The translations under genes and the position numbers were made by a program. From Ga0074130 sp035492055 (GTDB lineage: Bacteria > Pseudomonadota > Gammaproteobacteria > Burkholderiales > Rhodocyclaceae), in NCBI GenBank assembly GCA_035492055.1, contig DATJJR010000038.1, positions 1 to 34,333 of the forward strand: a stretch of 34,333 bases of DNA. Reading direction: 5' to 3'. This document shows positions 14,548 through 21,796 of the stretch, piece by piece (within the stretch, counting starts at the first letter, position 1; each line of letters opens with the position of its first letter). The notes under the pieces are model-generated. The model made no database searches, was not told the origin of the DNA, and saw only the letters and a program-made list of their open reading frames with translations.

Positions 14548-15294
14548 CTACTTGACCTTGGCCTGATTGGCGACCTCGTCGATGGCGGCCTGGATGGCCG
14601 CTTCGTCGCCAAGATAGTAATGTTTGGTCGGACGCATCTCGTCATCGAGTTCGTACACAAGCGGTTGGCCGGTCGGAATGTTGAGATCGATGATGTCTTC
14701 GTCCGAAATGTCATCCAGGTACTTCACCAGCGCGCGCAGACTGTTGCCGTGTGCGACGATAAGCACGCGCTTGCCCGACTTCACAGCCGGTGCAATCACT
14801 TCGTGCCAGTAGGGCAGAAAGCGCGAAACAGTGTCTTTGAGGCATTCGCCACGCGGATAGTCGCTCGGATTGACGCCGGCATAGCGTGGGTCCTTGACCA
14901 ATTGCAGTGCTTCGCCCATCGAGAGGGGCGGCGGCGGAACATCGTAGCTGCGGCGCCAGATCTTGACCTGCTCGTCACCGAACTTGGCAGCGGTCTCAGC
15001 CTTGTTCAGCCCCTGCAGCGAACCGTAATGGCGTTCGTTCAGGCGCCAGGAGTGTTCGGTCGGGATCCAGAGCAGGTCCATTTCGTCGAGCGCCGAATAC
15101 ATGGTGCGCAGGGCTCGGCGCAACAACGAAGAATACGCGACGTCGAAAGTGAATCCCGCACTCTTCAGCAAACGGCCGGCATTGCGCGCTTCGCGCACGC
15201 CTTGTTCGGTCAGGTCGACATCACACCAGCCCGCAAAACGGTTTTCGGCATTCCAGGTGGATTGGCCGTGGCGTAGCAGAACGATTTTTTTCAT
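14548..15294 (-). CDS. gpmA: 2,3-bisphosphoglycerate-dependent phosphoglycerate mutase
   Basis: A 248-residue cytosolic glycolytic enzyme interconverting 3- and 2-phosphoglycerate. It starts MKKIVLLRHGQSTWN; His9 is the residue phosphorylated in catalysis. Further signatures are FAGWCDVDLTEQG, the acid in LNERHYGSLQGLNK and the second His in VAHGNSLRAL. The length equals the family norm. ATG 15294 is preferred over an in-frame TTG at 15300, since family members start exactly with MKK or MYK. No clear ribosome binding site is visible. It heads the gpmA-envC-ctpA cluster, transcribed away from the rhodanese-grxC-secB cluster. Confidence 0.97.
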   Translation of the reverse strand: MKKIVLLRHGQSTWNAENRFAGWCDVDLTEQGVREARNAGRLLKSAGFTFDVAYSSLLRRALRTMYSALDEMDLLWIPTEHSWRLNERHYGSLQGLNKAETAAKFGDEQVKIWRRSYDVPPPPLSMGEALQLVKDPRYAGVNPSDYPRGECLKDTVSRFLPYWHEVIAPAVKSGKRVLIVAHGNSLRALVKYLDDISDEDIIDLNIPTGQPLVYELDDEMRPTKHYYLGDEAAIQAAIDEVANQAKVK

Positions 15295-15333
15295 GAACAA
15301 TCAAGTGTCGGCGTGGCGTCTTTGCGCACCGGC

Positions 15334-15351
15334 CGTATTTTATAATACGGT
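15334..15351. promoter_or_regulatory. Divergent promoter region with palindrome around TATAAT
   Basis: CCGTATTTTATAATACGG (15333-15350) is a 7-bp inverted repeat around TTAT. It contains a perfect -10 (TATAAT, 15341-15346) for the plus-strand rhodanese operon and TATAAA for minus-strand gpmA. No good -35 is visible in either direction, so an activator or an alternative start is possible. Confidence 0.45.
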
Positions 15352-15399
15352 GGCAGTTCATACAGTGTCGTCATTCTCAACTTCTAATTCCGCATACAC

Positions 15400-15819
15400 A
15401 TGGAACACGCGCAACTTATCGAATTCGTTTGGCAAAACATCCTCTGGGTTGCGCTTTTCGTCAGTAGTGGTGTATTGCTCGCCTGGGGGGCGATTCGCGG
15501 CGATAACGGCGATGGCATGTCGCCGCAGGAGGCCGTGACACTGATCAATCGCGAAGGCGGTATCGTCGTTGATGTACGCAAGGCCGCTGATTTCAGCGCT
15601 GGCCACCTCGCTGGTGCACGCCACATTCCTTCGGCACAGTTTGCTGAACGTGCTGCCGAGCTTGAAAAATTCAAGAACCGCCCCATTGTTGTCTATGGCA
15701 ATGGCGGCGATGCCTCGCGTGCCGTGAAGCTGCTGCGCCAGCAAGGCTACGCCAAGGCCGACAGCTTGGCAGGCGGCTATACGGCGTGGGCCGACGCCGG
15801 TATGCCAACTCAAAATTGA
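15400..15819 (+). CDS. Membrane-anchored rhodanese-like protein lacking the active cysteine
   Basis: A 139-residue protein with an N-terminal transmembrane helix (about 10-32, ILWVALFVSSGVLLAWG) and one rhodanese domain (about 40-135). The domain shows IVVDVRKAADFSAGHLAGA, HIPSA and a C-terminal GGYTAWADAGMP. In active single-domain rhodaneses the loop reads like VVYCxxGxRS. Here it reads VVYGNGGDASRA, so the persulfide-forming cysteine is Gly and thiosulfate sulfurtransferase activity is not expected. It sits just before grxC and secB, the order common in betaproteobacteria, where the gene is usually annotated as a rhodanese of the YibN type. Its role is unknown; a binding or scaffold function is possible. 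Confidence 0.9.
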   Translation: MEHAQLIEFVWQNILWVALFVSSGVLLAWGAIRGDNGDGMSPQEAVTLINREGGIVVDVRKAADFSAGHLAGARHIPSAQFAERAAELEKFKNRPIVVYGNGGDASRAVKLLRQQGYAKADSLAGGYTAWADAGMPTQN

Positions 15820-15840
15820 CGGGAAGTTGAAGGAAATATC

Positions 15841-16101
15841 GTGCCCAAGATCCTGATGTATGCCACCGGCGTGTGCCCTTACTGCATTCGTGCCGAACAA
15901 CTCTTGCGCCGCAAAGGGGTGACCGACATCGACAAGGTTCGTGTCGATCTTGATCCCGAGCGTCGCGCTGAGATGCAGGAACGCACCAGCGGTGCTCGCA
16001 CCGTGCCGCAGATTTTCATTGGCGATACTTATGTAGGTGGGTGCGACGAACTGTATGCGCTGGATCGCGCCGGCGGGCTGGATTCGCTACTGGCGGCGTG
16101 A
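15841..16101 (+). CDS. grxC: Glutaredoxin 3
   Basis: An 86-residue thioredoxin-fold protein with the dithiol active site CPYC (residues 12-15), the cis-proline motif TVPQIFIG and the glutathione-binding GGCDEL. It reduces protein disulfides and glutathione mixed disulfides in the cytoplasm. Translation begins at GTG 15841, with AAGGAA about 6 nt upstream; no ATG fits before the conserved first strand. It lies 21 nt after the rhodanese gene and 142 nt before secB, in the usual grxC-secB order. Confidence 0.96.
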   Translation: MPKILMYATGVCPYCIRAEQLLRRKGVTDIDKVRVDLDPERRAEMQERTSGARTVPQIFIGDTYVGGCDELYALDRAGGLDSLLAA

Positions 16102-16243
16102 ATCCTTAGCCTTTCCTTCCGGCGCTTGCCGCCTGAGGCATATTGCAGCGCCTTTCATCGGGCGGTAACCTGTAGCCTTCAATCTTCGCAGGCTTCGTAC
16201 CCATCGAGCCTGACCGTTTCTAATCTCCCGGAATTTCCAGACA

Positions 16244-16714
16244 ATGAGCACTGTGCCGCAACCCGTCTTCACCATCGAAAAAACCTACGTCCGCGATCTG
16301 TCGCTGGAGGTACCGAATGCGCCACACGTCTTCATGGAGGCTGAAGCCCCCGAGGTCGCCATTCAGTTGCATAACAGCGCACAACAGGTTGGCGAAGGCC
16401 TTTTTGAGAGTGTGGTGGGCGTCACTGTGACCGCCACTGCCGGCGAGAAGACCATCTTCCTCGTCGAGGTAAAGCAGGCCGGTGTGTTCCGCATTGAAAA
16501 TGTGCCGGCACAAGATCTCGAAGCCATTCTCGGCGTTGCCTGCCCGAATATCCTGTTTCCCTTCCTGCGTGAAGTGGTGTCCGATGCCGTTGGCCGCGCC
16601 GGTTTCCCGCCGGTCTTGCTGGCACCGGTCAATTTCGAGGCACTCTATCAGCAGCGTGTTGCCGAGGCGCAAGGCGCAACCGCAGGCATCGAACAACCGG
16701 CCATGGTGCAGTAA
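16244..16714 (+). CDS. secB: Protein-export chaperone SecB
   Basis: A 156-residue cytosolic chaperone forming a tetramer that keeps preproteins unfolded and hands them to SecA. Family signatures are FTIEKTYVRDLSLEVPNAP near the N-terminus, VEVKQAGVFRIENVP in the middle and ACPNILFPFLREVVSDAVGRAGFPPVLLAPVNFEALY towards the end (described in pieces: CPNILFPF, GFPPVLLAPVNF). Length is typical. The 142 nt before it hold no gene; that stretch is pyrimidine-rich and shows no clear promoter. The SH3 gene starts 2 nt after its stop, so secB, the SH3 gene and gpsA form a tight operon. Confidence 0.97.
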   Translation: MSTVPQPVFTIEKTYVRDLSLEVPNAPHVFMEAEAPEVAIQLHNSAQQVGEGLFESVVGVTVTATAGEKTIFLVEVKQAGVFRIENVPAQDLEAILGVACPNILFPFLREVVSDAVGRAGFPPVLLAPVNFEALYQQRVAEAQGATAGIEQPAMVQ

Positions 16715-16716
16715 GC

Positions 16717-17166
16717 ATGCGGGCGCGGCTTGCTTGTGGCGGTGTGCTGGTGAGCATGCTCATGTTGTTCTCCAGCGGCGCATACGCACTCGACTATCGG
16801 TCGATTACTACTCCGTCGATTCTGTACGATGCGCCGTCGAACAAGGCTAAGCCGCTCTACATCATCAACGCCGGCACGCCGGTTGAGGCCGTTGTTGTAA
16901 CCGATGGCTGGGTCAAGGTGCGCGACAACCAGGGCACGCTGGCTTGGGTTGATGCCAAGCAGCTTGACAGTAAGCGTACCGTGCAGGTTCGCGTCGATCG
17001 TGCGCAAATCATGGCGCAGCCGAATGACAAGGCGCCGCTCGTCTTCGAGGCTGCTCGCAACGTTGTGCTCGATTTGCTTGAAGTGACCGGCGACGGTTGG
17101 GTCAAGGTGCATCATCGCGATGGGCAAATCGGTTACGTGAAAATCCTCCAGGTCTGGGGCCTTTGA
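16717..17166 (+). CDS. Secreted bacterial SH3-domain protein
   Basis: A 149-residue protein with a Sec signal peptide (cleavage near AYA-LDY, about residue 25) and two SH3 type-3 repeats. The first runs from about 28 to 85 (SILYDAPSNKAKPLYIINAG, then DGWVKVRDNQGTLAWV); the second from about 90 to 149 (AQIMAQPND, then GDGWVKVHHRDGQIGYV). Such domains bind peptidoglycan or peptides in the periplasm. No enzymatic domain is present. It starts 2 nt after secB and its stop overlaps the gpsA start by one base, which strongly suggests translational coupling. The family is usually listed as a conserved SH3-domain protein next to gpsA in betaproteobacteria; its job is unknown. Confidence 0.9.
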   Translation: MRARLACGGVLVSMLMLFSSGAYALDYRSITTPSILYDAPSNKAKPLYIINAGTPVEAVVVTDGWVKVRDNQGTLAWVDAKQLDSKRTVQVRVDRAQIMAQPNDKAPLVFEAARNVVLDLLEVTGDGWVKVHHRDGQIGYVKILQVWGL

Positions 17167-18176
17167 TGCGGATCGCGGTGCTGGGCGCCGGCGCTTGGGG
17201 AAGTGCGCTTGCGTTGGCATTCTCCGGCCGGCATGCTGTTACGCTGTGGAGCCGCGATGCGAGTGAGGTCGAGGCACTTACAGCCGATCGCGAAAATCGT
17301 CGCTATCTTCGAGGCTTCCCCTTTCCCGCCGCGTTGCAGATTGAAGGCGATTTTTCCGCCGCGCTGCACGGTGCTGAACTTGTGTTGATCGCGACGCCAC
17401 TGGTGGGCTTGCGTGGTACAGCACAAGCCTTGGCACGACATGCACCCACATTGCCTTTTCTTTGGGTGTGCAAGGGGCTCGAGGCGGGGACCGGCCTGTT
17501 GCCGCATCAAGTGGTTGCCGAAGTCAGCAGCGCCACTTGTGGCGCTTTGACCGGCCCGAGCTTTGCCGCCGAAGTGGCGGCAGGCAGGCCGACCGCCGTG
17601 ACACTGGCTTCCCACGACGCCGATTTTGCGGCGCGTACCGCCCATGCCTTGCATGGCCAGCATCTGCGGATTTATGCCAGCGATGATGTGATCGGGGCCG
17701 AGGTTGGTGGTGCAGTCAAGAACGTATTGGCTATCGCCACTGGTATTTGCGATGGTCTCGATCTTGGCAATAACGCCCGCGCGGCCTTGATTACACGGGG
17801 CCTTGCCGAAATTACACGTTTCGGCGAAGCCCTGGGCGCCAAGCGTGACACGTTGATGGGACTGACGGGCGTTGGCGACCTGATTCTCACCTGTACCGGT
17901 GATCTTTCGCGTAACCGCCAGGTCGGCTTGGGGCTTGCTGCAGGGAAGACGCTGACCCAAGTCATCGATGCGCTTGGCCATGTCGCCGAAGGCGTTCCTG
18001 CTGCGCGCGAAGTCGCCAAACGTGCTGCGACGCTGGGTATCGACATGCCGATTACGCAAGCTGTGTGTGCCGTACTCGATGGCACGCTCAGCCCCGTCGA
18101 TGCGGTGACCGTCTTGATGAGCCGCGAGCCCAAACCCGAGCTATCTCCCCAACCCCCTTTCCGGGAACGGGCATAG
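17166..18176 (+). CDS. gpsA: NAD(P)H-dependent glycerol-3-phosphate dehydrogenase
   Basis: A 336-residue cytosolic enzyme reducing dihydroxyacetone phosphate to sn-glycerol 3-phosphate, the backbone of membrane phospholipids. The nucleotide fold begins RIAVLGAGAWGSALA. Later motifs are the lysine of WVCKGLE, GPSFAAEVAAG, GAVKNVLAIATGICDGL with the catalytic Lys, and GVGDLILTCTGDLSRNRQVG. The start ATG 17166 shares its A with the preceding TGA; the longer upstream frame belongs to the SH3 gene. The C-terminal tail after LMSREPK is variable and encoded by a C-rich stretch (TCTCCCCAACCCCC). That stretch resembles repeat sequences found between genes in some proteobacteria and may have been added to the gene end. 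Confidence 0.96.
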   Translation: MRIAVLGAGAWGSALALAFSGRHAVTLWSRDASEVEALTADRENRRYLRGFPFPAALQIEGDFSAALHGAELVLIATPLVGLRGTAQALARHAPTLPFLWVCKGLEAGTGLLPHQVVAEVSSATCGALTGPSFAAEVAAGRPTAVTLASHDADFAARTAHALHGQHLRIYASDDVIGAEVGGAVKNVLAIATGICDGLDLGNNARAALITRGLAEITRFGEALGAKRDTLMGLTGVGDLILTCTGDLSRNRQVGLGLAAGKTLTQVIDALGHVAEGVPAAREVAKRAATLGIDMPITQAVCAVLDGTLSPVDAVTVLMSREPKPELSPQPPFRERA

Positions 18177-18219
18177 AAGTGGTTCGCCCTGTCTCGGCAT
18201 GGCGCCCATTTTTATCTGA

Positions 18220-18684
18220 CTAACTACCGCCAGCGAAATCGAGGTGTCGCCACGCCTCGTACACGACGAGCGCAACGGTGTTCGACAGATTCAGGCTGCG
18301 GTTGCCGGGTACCAGCGGCACGCGTATGCGTTGCTCGGCCGGTAACGCATCGAGCATTTCCTGAGGCAGGCCCCGCGTTTCCGGGCCGAACAAAAAAGCG
18401 TCACCTGCCTGATAGCCGACCTTGTCGTGTCGTGTTGTCCCGCGTGTGGAGAGCGCAAAGAGGCGTGCGTTACCAAGTGTGGCGCGACAGGCTTCCCAAT
18501 CCTCATGAATGCGCAGATCGGCGATTTCGCTGTAATCCATGCCGGCACGCCGCAGTTGCGCGTCGCTGAGATCGAAGCCGAGCGGCTTTACCAGATGCAG
18601 TGTGCAGCCGGTGTTGGCGGCGAGGCGGATGCTATTGCCGGTATTCGGAGGAATTTCCGGCTGAAAGAGAATGATGTGGAACAT
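18220..18684 (-). CDS. trmL: tRNA (cytidine/uridine-34-2'-O)-methyltransferase
   Basis: A 154-residue SPOUT methyltransferase that methylates the ribose of the wobble nucleotide in tRNA-Leu isoacceptors using S-adenosylmethionine. Signatures are MFHIILFQPEIPPNTGNSIR at the start, HLVKPLGFDLSD and FGPETRGLP. The C-terminal knot is VPLVPGNRSLNLSNTVALV, and the length is standard. It is convergent with gpsA (43 nt gap). The start is ATG 18684 with only a weak upstream AGAA. It is divergent from the SerC-like gene. Confidence 0.95.
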   Translation of the reverse strand: MFHIILFQPEIPPNTGNSIRLAANTGCTLHLVKPLGFDLSDAQLRRAGMDYSEIADLRIHEDWEACRATLGNARLFALSTRGTTRHDKVGYQAGDAFLFGPETRGLPQEMLDALPAEQRIRVPLVPGNRSLNLSNTVALVVYEAWRHLDFAGGS

Positions 18685-18932
18685 GCGTGCATTCTAAAGA
18701 AATGTGCAATGCATACATTCGGACACAAAGACATTTCCAGAGCGACAGCTTGGCGACAGACATCGACCGTAAGGTGAACTACCGGCTTTGTGTCGATGAA
18801 TATGCTCGTCCTGCTGGATAGTGCATCGCGAGACGACAGGCATTCCGGATTACAAGAGTGCGCATGTGCGGATATCGTGAATGCGTTCGATACGCATCTG
18901 ACGCGCTGTGCGCAATCAACGGGGGGTAAGGC
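18685..18932. other. 248-nt intergenic region between trmL and the serC-like gene
   Basis: No RNA gene or convincing promoter is visible. It contains an inverted repeat ATGCGT-N5-ACGCAT (18881-18897), 36 bp before the serC-like start. A 46-codon open frame (18796-18936) begins without a ribosome binding site and ends by overlapping the next ATG as ATGA. Neither can be assigned a function. Confidence 0.5.
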
Positions 18933-20099
18933 ATGAATGGCTTGGCGCGCAACGACAGGAACTTTTCCGGCGGCCCCGGTGCATTACCGGAGCAGGTATT
19001 GCAGGCGGCGCAGCAAGCCATCATCTCGGTGCCGGAAGTCGGACTCTCGGTGTTGGGGATCAGTCATCGTTCCGATTGGTTTGTTGGTGTTGTCGATGAA
19101 CTGGAACGCAATGTTCGTACGTTGCTGGGTTTGCCGCCGGATTTCCACATACTTTTTCTGCAGGGTGGCGCGACGCAGCAGTTCTCGATGGTGCCGATGA
19201 CGATGCTGCGAGGCGGCAATCGTTTTGCTGAGTACTTGCGTACGGGCTACTGGAGTGGCAAGGCGCTGCCGGAGGCCGGACTCGAAGGCGATGTGCGTGT
19301 CGTCTGGGACGGAGAGGCTCACGGTTTCCGCAGCTTGCCAGAGGCGCGTGAATTGCAGCTCTCTCCCGAAGCGGCCTATCTGCACTACGCCTCGAACGAA
19401 ACGGTCGAGGGGTTGCAATTTCATCGCGTCATTGGTCACGACAGCGTGCCGCGCGTATGCGACATGTCTTCCGATTTCCTGTCGCGCCCATGCGAAGCGG
19501 ATCGCTTCTCGTTGATCTATGCACACGCACAAAAGAATCTCGGTCCGGCTGGCGTTACTGTCGTGCTCGTACGCGATGACGTGCTCAAGAGGGCACCGGA
19601 AGGGTTGCCGGGTTTCCTCGACTATCGTAGCCACGTCCGCACGCACTCCAACTACAACACGCCGCCGGTCTTCGCTATTTATGTCGTGCTGCTCGCCACG
19701 CGCTGGTTGCTCAACGACATCGGCGGACTGGAGAACATGGCACGCATCAATCGCCAAAAGGCCGAACTGCTCTACACCGCGCTGGATAGCAGCGATGCGT
19801 TTTATCGTGGTCGCGCCAATGTGGCTGATCGTTCGATGATGAATGTCGTATTCAACCTGCCGACGCCGGAGCTGGAGACGAAATTTATTGCCCAGGCTGC
19901 CGAGGCCGGCTTTACAGGCTTGGGCGGGCATCGCGCCATCGGCGGTTTACGTGCGTCGCTCTATAACGGGCTGACGGTGCAGGCGGTCGCAGATCTGGTT
20001 GAGTTCATGACGGATTTTCAGCGCGCCAATGCGCGCAGCGATCAATCGTCTTTCAAGGCGCGTGCCACGACGCAATTCTCCACGCGCGTCGCGCCGTGA
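18933..20099 (+). CDS. serC: SerC-like phosphoserine aminotransferase
   Basis: A 388-residue class V, PLP-dependent aminotransferase. The SerC reaction converts 3-phosphohydroxypyruvate and glutamate to phosphoserine in serine synthesis. Matching motifs are NFSGGPGALP (usually NFSAGPA.LP), GISHRSDWF, HILFLQGGATQQFSMVP and SSDFLSRP. The PLP lysine is at 201 in YAHAQKNLGPAGV, followed by NYNTPPVFAIYV and the phosphate-binding GGHRAIGGLRASLYN. Details such as SGGPG and HRSDWF indicate a SerC sub-branch unlike the E. coli form. It stands apart from the usual serC-pheA-aroA cluster. GGGGGG precedes the ATG by 6 nt. The last 58 nt overlap the end of the convergent comF-type gene; residues after about 372 are a low-conservation tail. 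Confidence 0.88.
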   Translation: MNGLARNDRNFSGGPGALPEQVLQAAQQAIISVPEVGLSVLGISHRSDWFVGVVDELERNVRTLLGLPPDFHILFLQGGATQQFSMVPMTMLRGGNRFAEYLRTGYWSGKALPEAGLEGDVRVVWDGEAHGFRSLPEARELQLSPEAAYLHYASNETVEGLQFHRVIGHDSVPRVCDMSSDFLSRPCEADRFSLIYAHAQKNLGPAGVTVVLVRDDVLKRAPEGLPGFLDYRSHVRTHSNYNTPPVFAIYVVLLATRWLLNDIGGLENMARINRQKAELLYTALDSSDAFYRGRANVADRSMMNVVFNLPTPELETKFIAQAAEAGFTGLGGHRAIGGLRASLYNGLTVQAVADLVEFMTDFQRANARSDQSSFKARATTQFSTRVAP

Positions 20100-20740
20100 C
20101 GCTTGAGCGTGCGCGCAAGTTCATCCAGCGTGGCACCTGTGGTCATCACGTCGTCAACAACAAGAATGCTGCGGCCCGATAAATCGGCGTGGCATTCGAA
20201 GGCATTGCGAATGTTCTTGCGCCGCGCTTTCCACGGTAGACCGGCTTGCGCGGGAGCATCCTTGGGGCGAGTAACGGCATGCAGCAACAGCGGCACCTGC
20301 ATGCGCTTCGCTAGCGGGCGTGCCAATTCAAGCGCCGGATTAAAGCCGCGTTCCTTCAGATGCGACGGCGTCGATGGCACAGCCAGGACGGCATCGATTT
20401 TGGCTGTCACGACGTGATTGAACAATGCAGAAACCGATAAGGCCTGCCCGTATTTGTAATGCTGGAGCAGGTGATTGAGCGGAAAGGCGTAGCGATAGCG
20501 CGCATGCGTGGCATCAAAATGCGGCGGCGTTTTCAGGCAACTGCCGCAAATATGTGCGTCTGCTGTCGGCAAGGCACAGACGGGGCAATGCCTGACGTCG
20601 ATTCGTGGCAAGGCATCGCGGCAGTTTTGGCATACCGCATCGGCCGATGCGGCATCAACGCCGGCCCCGCACAGCAGGCAGCTTTGCGGAAACAGCGTAG
20701 CCAATACGGCTTTACCCAGTTTGTGCCAATTTGACACCAC
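20042..20740 (-). CDS. ComF-family phosphoribosyltransferase-like protein
   Basis: A 232-residue protein with two N-terminal zinc-finger-like CxxC pairs (CLLC, CQNC, CPVC, CGSC; residues about 21-68) and a type I phosphoribosyltransferase domain ending in the PRPP loop ILVVDDVMTTGATL. Conserved PSTPSHLKERGFNPALELA is the ComF core. ComF is needed for DNA uptake in competent bacteria (GntX in E. coli for gluconate utilisation), but the biochemical step remains uncertain. The start is GTG 20740 with AAGG 5 nt upstream; a GTG at 20737 also fits. Its 3' end overlaps the serC-like gene by 58 nt. It is divergent from bioB with 57 nt between starts; in related genomes ComF is usually next to bioC, as it nearly is here. 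Confidence 0.92.
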   Translation of the reverse strand: MVSNWHKLGKAVLATLFPQSCLLCGAGVDAASADAVCQNCRDALPRIDVRHCPVCALPTADAHICGSCLKTPPHFDATHARYRYAFPLNHLLQHYKYGQALSVSALFNHVVTAKIDAVLAVPSTPSHLKERGFNPALELARPLAKRMQVPLLLHAVTRPKDAPAQAGLPWKARRKNIRNAFECHADLSGRSILVVDDVMTTGATLDELARTLKRHGATRVENCVVARALKDD

Positions 20741-20797
20741 TTACCCCTTCCGCCACCATTCGGTCTTTGGATGATTTTGGATTGTAACGGCCTCATC

Positions 20798-21796
20798 ATG
20801 AATGCACCTGCAGAACACCATGCCCACCATCAATGCGGCGGCGCTTGCGCTTCCGATGACGCAGCGCCCAAATGGACGCGTCAGGCAATCGAGGCTTTGT
20901 TCGCATTGCCTTTCAACGACCTGATGTTCCGCGCCCAGCAAGTACATCGCGAACACTTCTCCGCCAATGAAGTACAGCGCTCCACGCTGCTGTCGATCAA
21001 GACCGGCGGTTGTTCCGAAGACTGTGGCTACTGTTCGCAGGCTGCTCGTAACGACACGGGCCTTGAGCGTGAAGAGCTGCTTGAGATCACTGAAGTCGTG
21101 AAAGCCGCGCAAGCCGCCAAGGACAAGGGCGCCTCGCGTTTCTGCATGGGCGCTGCCTGGCGCGGCCCGAAGGAACGCGATCTGGACAAGGTCACCGAGA
21201 TGGTGAAGCAGGTCAAGGCACTTGGCCTGGAAACCTGCGTCACGCTGGGTATGTTGCGCGAAGGCCAGGCGGAGCGTTTAAAGGACGCGGGTCTCGATTA
21301 CTACAACCACAATCTTGATACGGCACCAGAGTTCTACGGCCAGATCATTTCCACGCACTCGCAAGCCGATCGCTTCGACACGCTCAGCAAGGTGCGCGAT
21401 GCCGGCATCAAGGTATGCTGCGGCGGCATTCTCGGCATGGGCGAATCGCAGAAGGGTCGTGCCTCGCTGATTGCCGAACTTGCCAACATGAATCCGGCAC
21501 CGGAGTCAGTGCCGATCAACAACCTTGTTCCGATTCCCGGCACGCCGCTGGAAAACGCCGAGCCGATCGATCCCTTCGATTTCGTGCGCACCATTGCCGT
21601 GGCACGCATCACCATGCCTTCGAGCTTTGTCCGTTTGTCGGCCGGTCGTGAACAGATGAACGACCAGCTGCAGGCGCTGTGTTTCCTCGCTGGCGCGAAC
21701 TCGATTTTCTATGGTGATCGCCTGCTGACCACCGGCAACAACGAGCAAGACCGCGACGCGGCCTTGTTTGAGCGCCTTGGCATTGCCGCAATCTGA
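20798..21796 (+). CDS. bioB: Biotin synthase
   Basis: A 332-residue radical SAM enzyme that inserts sulfur into dethiobiotin, the last step of biotin synthesis. The [4Fe-4S] cluster motif is GGCSEDCGYCSQ with Cys72, 76 and 79. Further family motifs are RFCMGAAWRGPKERD, LDYYNHNLDTAPEFY, the Cys-containing CCGGILGMGES and NLVPIPGTPL, with FVRLSAGRE near the end. The N-terminus carries a short His/Cys-rich stretch (EHHAHHQCGGAC). ATG 20798 is preferred because family homology starts soon after; an ATG at 20771 is in frame. Neither has a strong ribosome binding site. Its last 29 nt overlap the bioC start, so the two are a translationally coupled biotin pair. Confidence 0.96.
   Translation: MNAPAEHHAHHQCGGACASDDAAPKWTRQAIEALFALPFNDLMFRAQQVHREHFSANEVQRSTLLSIKTGGCSEDCGYCSQAARNDTGLEREELLEITEVVKAAQAAKDKGASRFCMGAAWRGPKERDLDKVTEMVKQVKALGLETCVTLGMLREGQAERLKDAGLDYYNHNLDTAPEFYGQIISTHSQADRFDTLSKVRDAGIKVCCGGILGMGESQKGRASLIAELANMNPAPESVPINNLVPIPGTPLENAEPIDPFDFVRTIAVARITMPSSFVRLSAGREQMNDQLQALCFLAGANSIFYGDRLLTTGNNEQDRDAALFERLGIAAI

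Noticed and set aside
17432..17446. TGGCACGACATGCAC as a sigma-54 promoter
   Set aside because: It lies inside gpsA and lacks the TTGC of the -12 element.
18984..19931. 315-codon minus-strand open frame
   Set aside because: Antisense shadow of the SerC-like gene; Arg/His-rich and without family signatures.
20783..20789. TTGTAAC before bioB as a BirA operator half site
   Set aside because: BirA sites need a partner GGTTTACAA-like half about 14-16 nt away, and none is present.
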